From contig PDIP01000043.1 of the NCBI GenBank assembly GCA_002811645.1, positions 9,900-62,849 of the forward strand: a stretch of DNA of 52,950 nucleotides. The letters are read 5' to 3'. How positions within the stretch are numbered: position 1 is the stretch's first letter; every line of letters begins with the position of its first letter. The notes below the pieces were generated by a model, which had not been told where the DNA came from, did no database searches, and worked only from the letters and a program-made list of their open reading frames with translations. Both the position numbers and the translations under genes were made by a program. Source of the stretch: Corallochytrium limacisporum. Its lineage: Eukaryota; Opisthokonta. Shown piece by piece: positions 42,509 through 52,257 of this stretch.

Positions 42509-42939
42509 GGGGGTGTACGTTTGCCGTTGGTATATATGAAAGTGGGCAAACGCCGGGTGCAGAATAAGCTGATGAGGAAGGAAATGGACAGGAGCGCGAG
42601 AGGAAGTACCCAATGCATGCGGTGGGCAGAGCGAAAACAAGTCTAGGAAAAGGCGGCGGGGAAACAGGAGAGACACGGTGGGCACGGAATCTGCTGATGT
42701 ATATAAGCTCGTGAATATTGGGACGTAGACCGCTTCGTGGGTAACGGTGTTCAAGCACTAGACTGTTACAAAGTCCAAGTGTCTGTTTCTGCGCAGTTTC
42801 TCCTTAATTCCCTGGAGTTCCCCGGGGCCGATCCATAGATCCCGTCTGATCTCATTTCTCATCTCTTCTACTGTTATGCAACGGTGTTAGGGGTCGGTGA
42901 CGCGATCGGACAGGTATGCTTTGTCACCCGATGTAGAGG

Positions 42940-42953
42940 CCCCCCCCGTGGGG
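42940..42953. repeat. C8-GTG4 short C/G run
   Basis: A weak member of the C-then-G family, 294 bp upstream of the alpha/beta hydrolase start. Confidence 0.6.
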
Positions 42954-43246
42954 TTCGAGGGTGGGGGTGCGTGTTCCGTCTGGTCAGCTGGTGGTACCTT
43001 TCTGCAGGTTTGAAACCTGTGCTGACCGGCAGTATCAGATGTTGTTTGCATCCTACTGGGACACTCATTCGTTCTTGTTATTTCCTACTAGTGTGTCTTG
43101 TTGCTGTGGAAAACCAGGGCCACCTAAGGCGGCCTCCGCGGATCGTAGCGGTATTTTTTACAGTTGGCAAGCACAACAGAATCGTAAAAGAATGCGTTTG
43201 TTCGCTGTCTTGCCGGGTCAACGTTAGGCACTGGGAAAGATCCACC

Positions 43247-44317
43247 ATGTCGCCTCACACCGATGTTCCACAGACCATGGAGACAAACAAAGGAACGGCC
43301 GAAGAGACTGTGAAGGAGGGTAATAAGGTCGTTCGTCAGCTGTTCAAATCCCAGAACGGCGAGCGAGTACACTGGACGTGCGACAAGGTCAACTATTTCG
43401 CTACAGAGGACACCAAACCATTCGACTATAGCAGGTGCAAATACCTGCACACGAAGCACCCTCGCAATGGCAAGGATGTCAAACTGCGTTATTTCCATCG
43501 CCCGGCTACGGAGATAGAACAGTTTCGTTTGATGCTGATAAGCGGTGCTGGTCAACCCGTTGAAGGATGGGCCGCCAATGTTCAGCATATGATAGAGAAC
43601 TTCGGGGACCACGTAAGTTTTGTCGTCACGGAAAACCCAGGAACAATGGCATCCAGTTATGCGGATACTATGGACTGGACAGTCAATGATTATGCCAAGA
43701 ACCACCATGATCTAGCGTCGCATTTGGGATGGGATTCGTACCATTTCGCCGGTACCTCTATGGGTGGTATGATTGGTCTGCGCATTTTGGCAAACCCCGA
43801 GTGGCGCTCCCGGGTGATCACGGCGCATCTGGTCAACACGCATGCGGGTGGTGTTCGTGCCTTCCCCCCACTTCAGAGTTTTTTTGGTCTTGGGGGTCTG
43901 GTGGTTGGTCAGTTCATGGGCAACCCGAAGAATGCGATTTCTTCACTGATGTACTTGCTTTATAGTGACGACCTGCTGGCGAATCCGGAGCGCAAAAGTC
44001 GCCAGTTAGAGTCCATGACCAGCGGTGAGCCTCCGGAGGATTTTAATCCACTGGGTCAAGTTGGACAATACTTTGCTACCTTGCGTTACAGTGTGAGCAA
44101 CGAGGAACTGCAGGATATCCGTGAAAGTGGCATTCCTGTCAAGGTCTGCGTCCCGGGTAAAGATCTCCTTGTGCGTCCGTCGAACGGTCCGTACCTGCGC
44201 GAAGCGATCAACGCCCACTACGACTTCTACCCTCACGCGGCTCACGCCAGTCCGGAGGAGTGTCACCGTGAGTTCAACAGCCGTCTGGTAGCTTTCATGG
44301 GTCGCTATCAGGCCTGA
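43247..44317 (+). CDS. Alpha/beta hydrolase
   Basis: A 356-residue protein. The nucleophile elbow GTSMGG at 169-174 puts the catalytic serine at S171. VPGKDLLVRP gives the likely acid D306, and HAAHASPEE gives the base H330 or H333. LISGAGQPVEGW near 98-109 is the oxyanion strand region. The ATG at 43247 lies in CCACCATGT, a good context; the frame is open 121 codons upstream but without coding character. About 60 residues precede the hydrolase core. No signal peptide is obvious. Substrate is unknown. It converges on the RraA gene at 134 bp. Confidence 0.87.
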   Translation: MSPHTDVPQTMETNKGTAEETVKEGNKVVRQLFKSQNGERVHWTCDKVNYFATEDTKPFDYSRCKYLHTKHPRNGKDVKLRYFHRPATEIEQFRLMLISGAGQPVEGWAANVQHMIENFGDHVSFVVTENPGTMASSYADTMDWTVNDYAKNHHDLASHLGWDSYHFAGTSMGGMIGLRILANPEWRSRVITAHLVNTHAGGVRAFPPLQSFFGLGGLVVGQFMGNPKNAISSLMYLLYSDDLLANPERKSRQLESMTSGEPPEDFNPLGQVGQYFATLRYSVSNEELQDIRESGIPVKVCVPGKDLLVRPSNGPYLREAINAHYDFYPHAAHASPEECHREFNSRLVAFMGRYQA

Positions 44318-44451
44318 AGCACCCAACGGATGAAACTTGATTGATGGCCTTGCCATTTTCCATATCCATCAGCATAGTCATATTCAAACATTTTCTAAGC
44401 ATACTTTACAAACATATAGTCAATAGATTAGACTTGAGCATTCCTCATTTC

Positions 44452-45120
44452 CTAGAGCTGAAGCTTTTCAGAGCTCACTACGATACCATCTACATCGACC
44501 CAGCAGTAGTCACCTGGCATGAAGCGCACACCACCGAATTCGACGGGATAGTCCACTAGTCCTGTCTTGCGCTTGATGCATCGCACTGGTGATGTACCCA
44601 GAGCGCGAATACCGAGGGGCATCTCTGCCATCTCCAAGGTATCGCGAATGCATCCGTAGACAATGAGGCCGGTCCAGCCATTCTTCACCGCCAACTCTCC
44701 TAATTTGCCACCGGCAAGGGCGGTGCGGCCGCTGGCAGCCCCGTCGACGACCAGGATTGAGGGTTCATCAACTTTAGTGCTCACCATCCGACGGACCTCT
44801 CCATTGTCTTCATGACACTTGACCGTTCGAATCCTACCCTCGAACTCCATCTTTCCTCCATAGAAACGGAAAGGCACAGTGCCGTCGACCGCAAACAGCT
44901 TTGGCTGCACGCCGTTCTCGTAATCGTGATCGCCACGACCATGGTCGCCAAACTTGTCCCAAAGATCGGCGGTGTACACGGGACGGGAGCTCATGTTTCT
45001 GTAGTGCTGTTGTCGTATCAGTCCAGAGCACACTGCAGGTGAGATGCGATTTACACTTCCTTGGCGCAAGCCCTGCCGGATCAGGTGAGTGGTGCTGTGA
45101 AAAGCACGGGAAGTGAACAT
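44452..45120 (-). CDS. RraA/HMG-aldolase-family protein, mitochondrial
   Basis: A 222-residue protein. The first ~45 residues are R/S/T-rich with almost no acids and look like a mitochondrial presequence. The rest matches the RraA fold: TADLWDKFG, then VKCHEDNGEV, then GGKLGELAVKNGW (137-149) and VYGCIRD with R159-D160, which in the aldolase members bind substrate and metal. Relatives act either as 4-hydroxy-4-methyl-2-oxoglutarate aldolase/oxaloacetate decarboxylase or, in bacteria, as RNase E inhibitors; the conserved R-D favours an enzyme. A segment of about 20 residues after DKFGDH (RGDHDYENGVQPKLF) is less familiar. Confidence 0.85.
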   Translation of the reverse strand: MFTSRAFHSTTHLIRQGLRQGSVNRISPAVCSGLIRQQHYRNMSSRPVYTADLWDKFGDHGRGDHDYENGVQPKLFAVDGTVPFRFYGGKMEFEGRIRTVKCHEDNGEVRRMVSTKVDEPSILVVDGAASGRTALAGGKLGELAVKNGWTGLIVYGCIRDTLEMAEMPLGIRALGTSPVRCIKRKTGLVDYPVEFGGVRFMPGDYCWVDVDGIVVSSEKLQL

Positions 45121-45770
45121 TGTATGGTCTTACCAACTATATCGGCTCTTAATCCCGTCTTCGATCTGTACTCGGACTCTTATCATGAAACAAGTACCTT
45201 GTGCTCGGACAAAAGTTGCGGGACAGCCCAGCCCCCGTATCACGACACAACTGTGGACCCATATTCCCCACCTTTCCTCATTCTGCAAAACGAGAGCAAA
45301 AAGCCACGACAGACGAGTGCGAGTTCGGTAGTGAACCTTGGCCGTCACACTTACCTATTTTTTCGTTTGGTCTCTCCGCTTGAAGTAAGCAATTCCGATG
45401 AATAGTGGCCCATTTCCCTTCCCTCCCCCCCTCCCTTCGTTTCTTCCTCCGAGGAGTCCCGTGCTCCACTGATCACACCGGTGAATCCCCCCCCCCCCCC
45501 CCCCGGGCGGGCCACCGGCAGCGACGCGAACACCGTCTCGTGTTACCGTACTGCCGGGCCTGTTTGCCGAATCTCGTGTGTAGGGTGACCAGGCCCATAT
45601 TAGATTCCGTGGCTTGTGCGGAGCGGGAACAAAAAAAAAATTCCCTTCTTTCCGAAAACACTGTGCAAATTTTTCTTCGAGTCTAGTCTACAGCGTCGTT
45701 TGTCATTAAAAACTAGGGTGTTTGTTGTATTCAACATGTTCTTTTTTATACCTAAATTATTCCGAGGCTT
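45121..45770. other. Intergenic region between RraA and LEM genes
   Basis: A 650-bp space carrying the RraA promoter side and an 18-C run followed by G3CG3 at 45487-45512. No gene is seen. Confidence 0.55.
45487..45512. repeat. C18 run with GGGCGGG
   Basis: Eighteen C are followed directly by GGGCGGG; the longest C-run in the window, 370 bp upstream of the RraA start. Confidence 0.85.
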
Positions 45771-47051
45771 TCACTCCACGTCCATCGCCGTTATGGAGGC
45801 ACGGGCCAGTGCAGAGCGAGGTTTGCAGCCTCTCGGGGCCGCGAACATCGGCTTACCACTGTTGCCGCAGAGGACCTGGGCGTACAGTTCCCTTTCCGCT
45901 GCCTTGCGAATGTGCTTGGTGATCGGTCCGTTCAAACCGGGGGTGCTCGAGTCCAAGGACCGTTCCTCTGCAACATGCTGCAGTGTGTGCTGCAGCTGTG
46001 CATCGCTCATCGCACGGATATCTCCGAGGTCGAGTTTACGCCATGGCTTAGACAAGGGCATCACAGGTTCGTCTGAACCCCGTGGGCTACACGACGCTGA
46101 GGACGACGCTCCAACTGAACCATCCCCAGAGCTGCGCTGTCTTAAGTTCCGCGTCAGGCGCACCGGATCCGCGGACCCGCGTGGGCTGCCCCGGGGGCTG
46201 CCCAAGGGCGCAGACGAGGCTCCATCTCTAGAGTCATGTAGCTTGGGGTGGCGTGCGCCTGATAGCAACGATGACCGCAGGCTGGGCGGACCTCCAAGGC
46301 TAGAACGAACCCCTAAACTGGAGTGGCCATCCAAACTAGACCGGAAGGAGCTGGTGTTCGAGCCGCTGTTGCGCTCGTCTCCGGACAACGGATCTTGCTC
46401 GCGAGGCGCGACCCCCTTGCCCTCGGTAATGAATTCAAACAGTTTCCGTTCGGCTGTGGTCCTTGTCTTCGAAGTAATTGGTGAGATTACGCCAGGAATC
46501 CGTGGGTCCAGGTTCTCCGTCTCGGCCAGCGATCGAAGAATATCCTGCAGTTCTCTGTCGCTCAATTTGATAATGCGAGTCTTGTCTAGTGTCTGCCAGT
46601 GTGGAATCATTGACGGATTAAGTTTCATCTGTGATTTTGTGCCCGAGAATGCTCCTGTGGGCGTGCGTCGAATGCCATTGTTCGGGTCTGTCACGCCAGA
46701 GCGGCGCGTGGTTGGCGAATGGGACCCGGTGCGGAAGAGGGCACCGGGACGATCGCATCCCGAAGAACGCAACATTTCCGGTGACCCAGTGCTACTACGG
46801 GTCGTCGTTGGTCGCATCCACAATGGCTTTACCTCGTGGGTCTCTCTCAATTTCTTGTCTGCAATCGGCTTTGCTCCAATTTCCACAAGCCGCCGAATGA
46901 TGGCCGGTCTTGTGCTGGCCGTAAAGGCCCCCGGAATACTATGCATTAACATGAGCGAGCGCAGCTCTGCGTCACTCAAATCCTGAAATTTGTTAACCTC
47001 ATCCTTGGATTGCCTCGTGGGCATTCGTATCCGTTTTGTTAAACTTGTCAT
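45771..47051 (-). CDS. Protein with three LEM-like domains
   Basis: A 426-residue protein without a visible membrane segment. Three copies of a LEM-like helix pair are seen: about 22-60 (DLSDAELRSLM, PGAFTASTR), 161-208 (LSDRELQDILRSL, PGVISPITSKTR, AERKLFEF) and 343-393 (MSDAQLQHTL, PGLNGPIT, AERELY). Each follows the LEM rule 'L-S-D-x-E-L, then P-G-x-I/T, then a basic helix ending K/R-L'. Copies 2 and 3 share a longer loop and are closer to each other. Linkers are disordered and S/R/P-rich with SPRGSPRGS repeats. LEM domains bind BAF at the nuclear envelope in animals, so a chromatin or nuclear-lamina role is possible. The long antisense frame over this gene is less protein-like. SVIP begins 56 bp upstream on the same strand. 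Confidence 0.75.
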   Translation of the reverse strand: MTSLTKRIRMPTRQSKDEVNKFQDLSDAELRSLMLMHSIPGAFTASTRPAIIRRLVEIGAKPIADKKLRETHEVKPLWMRPTTTRSSTGSPEMLRSSGCDRPGALFRTGSHSPTTRRSGVTDPNNGIRRTPTGAFSGTKSQMKLNPSMIPHWQTLDKTRIIKLSDRELQDILRSLAETENLDPRIPGVISPITSKTRTTAERKLFEFITEGKGVAPREQDPLSGDERNSGSNTSSFRSSLDGHSSLGVRSSLGGPPSLRSSLLSGARHPKLHDSRDGASSAPLGSPRGSPRGSADPVRLTRNLRQRSSGDGSVGASSSASCSPRGSDEPVMPLSKPWRKLDLGDIRAMSDAQLQHTLQHVAEERSLDSSTPGLNGPITKHIRKAAERELYAQVLCGNSGKPMFAAPRGCKPRSALARASITAMDVE

Positions 47052-47107
47052 GGTTGCGTTGTGATATCTATGGTTGGTACTTCTAGCTCTGTTTCTGAGT
47101 ATGTCTT

Positions 47108-47362
47108 CTAACCTGCTTGCCAGCGCAGAGTTGCTTCGCCTGTGCCAGAGCTTCGTTTGGCGGCCTCCTTCTCAATCTTCTCCTGCTGCAGCTGTTTACG
47201 ACGGATCTCGTCCGGATTCTTTACACCCTTGGACGCCTGCTGATCTGCCCGGCGCTGGGCTGCTTCTGCTCTCTGTTCCCTGCGCGCTGTCAGTTCCTCG
47301 GTACTCAAAGCACGTCCAGAATTGTCTTTGTCTTCTCTACACAGTCCACAACAATTTCCCAT
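47108..47362 (-). CDS. SVIP: SVIP-like small VCP/p97-interacting protein
   Basis: An 84-residue protein. It begins MGNCCGLC: G2 suits N-myristoylation and C4, C5 and C8 suit palmitoylation, so membrane anchoring is inferred. The middle, LTARREQRAEAAQRRADQQA, is a VCP-interacting motif (arginine/alanine helix) aligned with the human SVIP helix EKRAKLAEAAERRQKEAASRG. It closes with EKIEKEAA and TLRWQAG, matching human EKIEKQIA and GLRWTVS. Human SVIP has 77 residues. SVIP binds p97 and restrains ER-associated degradation. The frame is open upstream to 47557, but the ATG at 47362 gives the myristoylation start. The gene is only 56 bp from the LEM gene. Confidence 0.8.
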   Translation of the reverse strand: MGNCCGLCREDKDNSGRALSTEELTARREQRAEAAQRRADQQASKGVKNPDEIRRKQLQQEKIEKEAAKRSSGTGEATLRWQAG

Positions 47363-48595
47363 GGTATGCCAAGACGTTCGTGCAAATCTCTTATAGCATT
47401 TGGGACTTCCAAATGCGGTACCCTTGGTTGCTCCTTTTGAGTCTTGCATCCAGAACCCGTCTCCACAGTGAGGGTATATATCCTTGAATAGCTTCGGATA
47501 GATTGTTCCTACGTGATGCTCAACGCGGTCAGATTGACCCAGTCCTTTCGCTCTCACACAAACATCGTCACTAATCTACACACAAAAGGACAAACGCGCC
47601 TTTTGCATTCGAAAGTTACAACAGAATCCGTTTGCCAGGTGTCCGTGGGTCCACCACAGTTAATCGCGGTCCCCAAATGTGTCGTCCTGTTGGGTGTCAA
47701 TGGCTCTCCTAAAACGTGTGTATGTGTGTAGGAAAGGGCTTTATCTTTTCTCTGCTTCATTCGGTCTCGCCCCCCCTCCCCTTATCGGATATCTCTCTCA
47801 CCGTCACTGCATCACATCACCGCACCAAGAGTCCGGTACCCAATGTATGGTGGTGAGGTATGCCAAAATACACCGTCCATCGGGTTGGGTGTGTGACCCT
47901 CCCCCCTTTCTCTTCCCCTTCCCCCTCCCCGGTCCCAGCAAGAGAAACCCCGAAGAGCACGAGTGGACACATTCACATTGACCAGCTGACACCACACAAC
48001 ACAAGCACAAAGACCAACGATTTAATGAGCCATTGCCTGACGGTGGGCAAAGACCGACCAAAATTACAACACACCCAGTTGCAAAACTGTCCAGGGCTTT
48101 TAGAATCTCGTGCCCAAATCTCCGTGGACAATGAATGCATCACACTCATACAAGACTGACAACTCCGTGGCTTGATCACCGTGGCGCCTCTCGTTTCCCC
48201 TCCCCCCCCCTTTTTCCTTTTGTTCTGCCCCTTCCAGCCTTCCCTCTCTTCTTCCCCACCGGTCACATGAGCGCGTACGCCAGCCATACAAGAGAAGAAG
48301 GCAAAAAGTTCACGCACCATAAAAAAAAATAACTACGCACACGTACCCCCCCTTCCTCCCTGTCAGGCTACTCGACACGCATGAAAGAATTAATCCCGTA
48401 CCAACCGTTCCCCCTTCCCCCCCCTCCTCCATCCCTCTTCTCCTCACCGTCGTTGGCTTCCCTTCCCCACTGGCCCCACCCCCAACACCCATTACACTGT
48501 TCTTGAAAAACCTACGGGTTTTCTTTCTGTGGTCCGTGGGGGAGAGGGTTGTTTTTTTCTATTTGCTTTCTTTTTCTCCATTTTCTCCATTTTTT

Positions 48596-48616
48596 TCTTT
48601 CTTTCTTTCTTTCTTT
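48596..48616. repeat. TTTC microsatellite
   Basis: Five tandem TTTC units. Confidence 0.85.
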
Positions 48617-49052
48617 TTGTACTTGCGTTCTTTCCCCCCTCCCCTTTCTCCCGCATGGCCGTGACCTCCGAAAAAGGACCCGACCCGACCCGTGCTGATA
48701 GAGTGTGTGGTTCCCCAAGTTTTGCTAGGCTCCCATCGTCCTGGGGTGTTATATGGGGCCCGATAGAGTGCCTTTAGGGTCCCATGTAGTGCCGTGTTAT
48801 GTGTTGTGCGTGTGTGACCCCCGTACCCCCCCCCCTTTTTTTTTCTCCTTTTGTCTTTTGGATTGGCTGGGTCTCTTGGCTGCTTGCTGCTGTTGGTGGT
48901 GTGCCTCGCCATTCCTCTGTTTGTGTCGATGTGTGTGACCTTCCCCAACCAGCCACCAAAAGAAGACACATGATAACCGAAGTCCGCACCGCACCGCAAC
49001 AACACCGAACCAACCGCATATATTGGGTATACATTTTTCCGCCTTACTTCCG

Positions 49053-49068
49053 CCCCGGGGGGGGGGGG
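49053..49068. repeat. C4G12 run
   Basis: Four C are followed directly by twelve G. It is the shortest C arm in the family. Confidence 0.75.
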
Positions 49069-49556
49069 TGACACACGCACCACCCGTGCCCTTTTTCTTT
49101 CTCCGCTGTTTGATTCAAGTCTACCCGCCACCCCTGTCGATCCGCCGAAAAGGGACCGAATTGCAAGATCGACCCATCGTTCCATTTTTTCCTCCTTTGT
49201 GTCCATGAGCCGCAAAGAATGTGAAAATTTGGGGAGCACTGGGTTAAAAAAAATGGGGAGGTGGGATGATAAAACTATCCGCACAAACAGAGGCTCCCTC
49301 ACACACGAACCATAAGGCCCAGTGGGAATCGCTTCGATTACTTCATCCTCATGCCATACACATCCCATACACACCCGTGCACAATGTACAGAGCGATGCT
49401 CCCTCTTACCCATTCATATTCAACACAATCATCCAAAGCTGGTGTCTCGTGTGTGTGTGTGTGCGTGTGGGTATCGTGAAACCAAACCCGAAACTTAAAA
49501 CAGTCTGGGGCTTGTCCGTCATGACTGTCGTTTTCTCTTTTCCCGTCGCTGTCTGC

Positions 49557-49580
49557 TTGTCTGTCTGTCTGTCTGTCTCT
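49557..49580. repeat. TGTC microsatellite
   Basis: Six tandem CTGT/TGTC units. Confidence 0.85.
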
Positions 49581-50414
49581 CTATGGATATCTGTCGGGTG
49601 GGGTTATGTTGTTATTTTGGTCCTCTTTCGTCCGTATCCCCTCTTCTTCTCCTCCTCCTCCTCCTCCTTTTCCTTTCGTTTTATTTTACTTCTTCCTCTC
49701 GTCCACTCTCTGCTTTTGTCATTGCAAACGTTATTAGAGCCTTTTCAGCAAAGGTCCTTGCTTGAATCACTCTCTGTTTGCAAGAGGTGTGGTGGCCGCG
49801 CGCACCAGAAATGGTCATTACCTCACCCAGAATACTAAATTGCCCTTACCCAGTTTCACTTGGACCCACGAGAGGCCCGCACTTTTTGCCACATTCGTGA
49901 CCAAGAGGACGTAACAATTACTACTGTGTAATCTGTTCACCCTTGCCATGGCCCACGAAATGGCAATGGGGACACGTCTAACGTCGCTTGGGAGGAGTAT
50001 ACGAGCTCCAAGCATTCATATGGCATATGGCTGGAGATTATGACCATAGATAGGAGCCAGGTCGTGTGTGTACACTGAGAAGGCCTGATCGGAGGAGAAG
50101 GTGTGAGAGTTCACCATGGTACACAACAGGCCCCCTCTCCTCTTTCGGGCCACACACACAACAACATGCACTGGTCCCCTTTAACCCTGGGCACATTGCT
50201 TTCAACGCTGTGGAAGACTTGGGAAGCGATGATGCCGGGTGGCGCGGGGCGGTGGTCGACTGGGGAATGTCGGAAGTGGGAGAGAGGGACGGCAGAAGGG
50301 GGGGGGGTGGCGGTGGAGACAGCCTTCGCCATTGGTCGACACGACTCGCGTAGTAATTGAATGGATGAACGCGTGTGTGTCAGAGGGTATTCGAGCATTA
50401 AAGAGGGAGGAAAT

Positions 50415-50433
50415 CCCCCCCGGGGGGGGGGGG
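50415..50433. repeat. C7G12 palindromic run
   Basis: Seven C are followed directly by twelve G, then an alternating CG stretch (50434-50443), which could favour Z-DNA. Confidence 0.85.
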
Positions 50434-51356
50434 CGCGCGCGCGACATAATAGAGAGCTTGATGCCCAAGGCGTTATTACATCGCGCGATCAAAAAAAAGA
50501 TCCACTGGTGATGACTCATGTCGCTCTCGCAGAGGAGCAGGGAGCTGCTGCAGGCAGCAGCAAATTAAAAGAAACAACAACCAAAACTTTCCCCAGGCGG
50601 AACCAAAAAAAAAAAGAAAACAACAACAAAGAAAGCGGGGAGGGTGGCAAGGAAGCCCTGCCGAATGCGGGCGAAAGCAGGCGAGCGCAGGCAGAGAGTG
50701 GCGGTTTCGATACCGAGAAAATCACAACTGACACAGTCGTAGTTCAGCTCGCACTTTGACTGTTTCAGTGAAGAAAATTAATCATTCTGTCCTCCCTAGC
50801 ACATTCCCGTGCCCTGCTTTGGCCTTAACCGACACTGGTCCCATTAATACCTATAATATTCTTGTAATTTGTCATTGTTTTATTATCATAATTTCACAGC
50901 TATTATTCTACGTTGTCCTGAATGGGAGGCTTGGAAATGGCCCCAACGATGACGCCGAGAACAAAGAAAAAAAGGAAAAGAGAGAGAGAGAGACGGGAAG
51001 AAAAAAATTCTTTCTTAGATCACTCCCCTCCCTCCTTTTTCTACCGGCCAGCCGTCTCTTCTCTCTGCTACTCAGTCGCGCCGGCGGGGACCTCCCTCCC
51101 CTTCCACTCTCCCGCATCCCCTTCCCAAAACTCTACTGCTGGCTCTCTGTTTTTGTTTGAAAAAGGGGATGAAAAAAATATTAGTGGCACATGGCCTGGG
51201 TATTACACTGATCGCAAAAGGGCCCCCCCTTGGAGGAGGAAGGGAGGGGTTAGGGTGCTTTATAGTACCGAACTACGCATCGAACCTGGGGCACGCGAGC
51301 ACGGGCGGGCAGTAGCGGTGGGAGACTGGTACGGTGCGACGTACGCGCGGTGGTAG

Positions 51357-51409
51357 TGGAGAGAGAGACAGAGAGACAGAGAGACAGAGACAGAGAGAAA
51401 AAGAGAGGG
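51357..51409. repeat. GACA/GA purine-rich repeat
   Basis: GAGAGACA units in tandem, about fifty bases. Confidence 0.8.
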
Positions 51410-52073
51410 TAGGGTTAAATGTTTATGGGCACTTGGCCTGAGTTCCCTAATACCGAATGAAGCAAGAATCAGGACACCAGGAGTGCGACGAGTGACACAA
51501 AACCGGTTGCAGTGTGACACACACACACCCCTTGAAACCGTTATGGACAAACAAGCGAAAAGATGACACTGGCCTGGGGCTAGCACTATGCGCCAGGCCG
51601 GCGAGAAGGACCGGTTCATAAATAAGGCCCGGGGTACACCAAAAAAGGGATGACCAGGCCAGAGGGGGTTCACACACACACTCACTCACACACAGCATTA
51701 TCTCTGAATCCGCACTGCCACATACACACACACACACGCATGCTGCACTCCGCCCATACACTTACTATATACTAACGGACAGCGAAATGCGGCAGGGAGC
51801 CTTTCGGTGCACGGGCCCGTCTGGGAAAGACGGGGACCTATTTTATGGCTCGCAGCCCGTTTGCCTTGATGGAGAGTGGTTTCGGGTACCCACCCCCAAC
51901 CCAACCATGGCCCACATACCCACCATGGCACCAGCAGTACCCCAACGGCCCCGGTGGGGCTGGACTGGGCTGGTGGGCTTCTAGAACCCGGGAACGGGTG
52001 GTCTGCTCTAGCTACGATCGCCGCTTGCTGCGCTTGGTAACACTTGCCGGGCTTGAGTTGGTGGTAGAGCGAG

Positions 52074-52100
52074 AGAGTGAGTGAGTGAGTGAGTGAGTGA
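52074..52100. repeat. GTGA microsatellite
   Basis: Six to seven tandem GTGA units, the same unit as the array at 6390-6430. Confidence 0.85.
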
Positions 52101-52235
52101 AAAGTGGTTTTGGTGGAAAAGAAAATAGGTCCGTCGGGCTTATTGTGCCACATAGTGAGAACAGCAGAAGTTTGGGCGGAGGGGAGGGGGGTTGAGAGGG
52201 GTAGCAGAGCAAGAGAGAGCAGACGGTCCGGTCAA

Positions 52236-52257
52236 CCCCCCCCCGGGCGGGGGGGGG
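52236..52257. repeat. C9-GGGCG9 palindromic run
   Basis: Nine C, then GGGC and nine G. The palindrome extends on both sides (CAAC... on the left, ...GTTG on the right). Confidence 0.85.

Larger units (their letters stand above)
40975..43246. other. Divergent intergenic region between DnaJ and alpha/beta hydrolase genes
   Basis: No convincing gene is seen. It contains a 322-base run of N at 42187-42508, bounded by eight C on the left and five G on the right, and a further C-run/G-rich patch at 42940-42953. A TATATAAG word lies near 42700-42707. Confidence 0.55.

Noticed and set aside
42884-43246. A 121-codon upstream extension of the alpha/beta hydrolase frame
   Set aside because: It runs through a C-run and has no coding character; the ATG at 43247 has a good context.
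45616-46986. A 456-codon plus-strand frame over the LEM gene
   Set aside because: It is the antisense of the triple-LEM gene, has no domain, and its open state follows from the serine/arginine-rich codons of the opposite strand.
3027-52257. Apparent ~7-kb spacing of the C/G runs between about 6.9 and 42.3 kb
   Set aside because: The spacing follows the spacing of divergent gene pairs, and the right end breaks it, so no independent periodicity is claimed.
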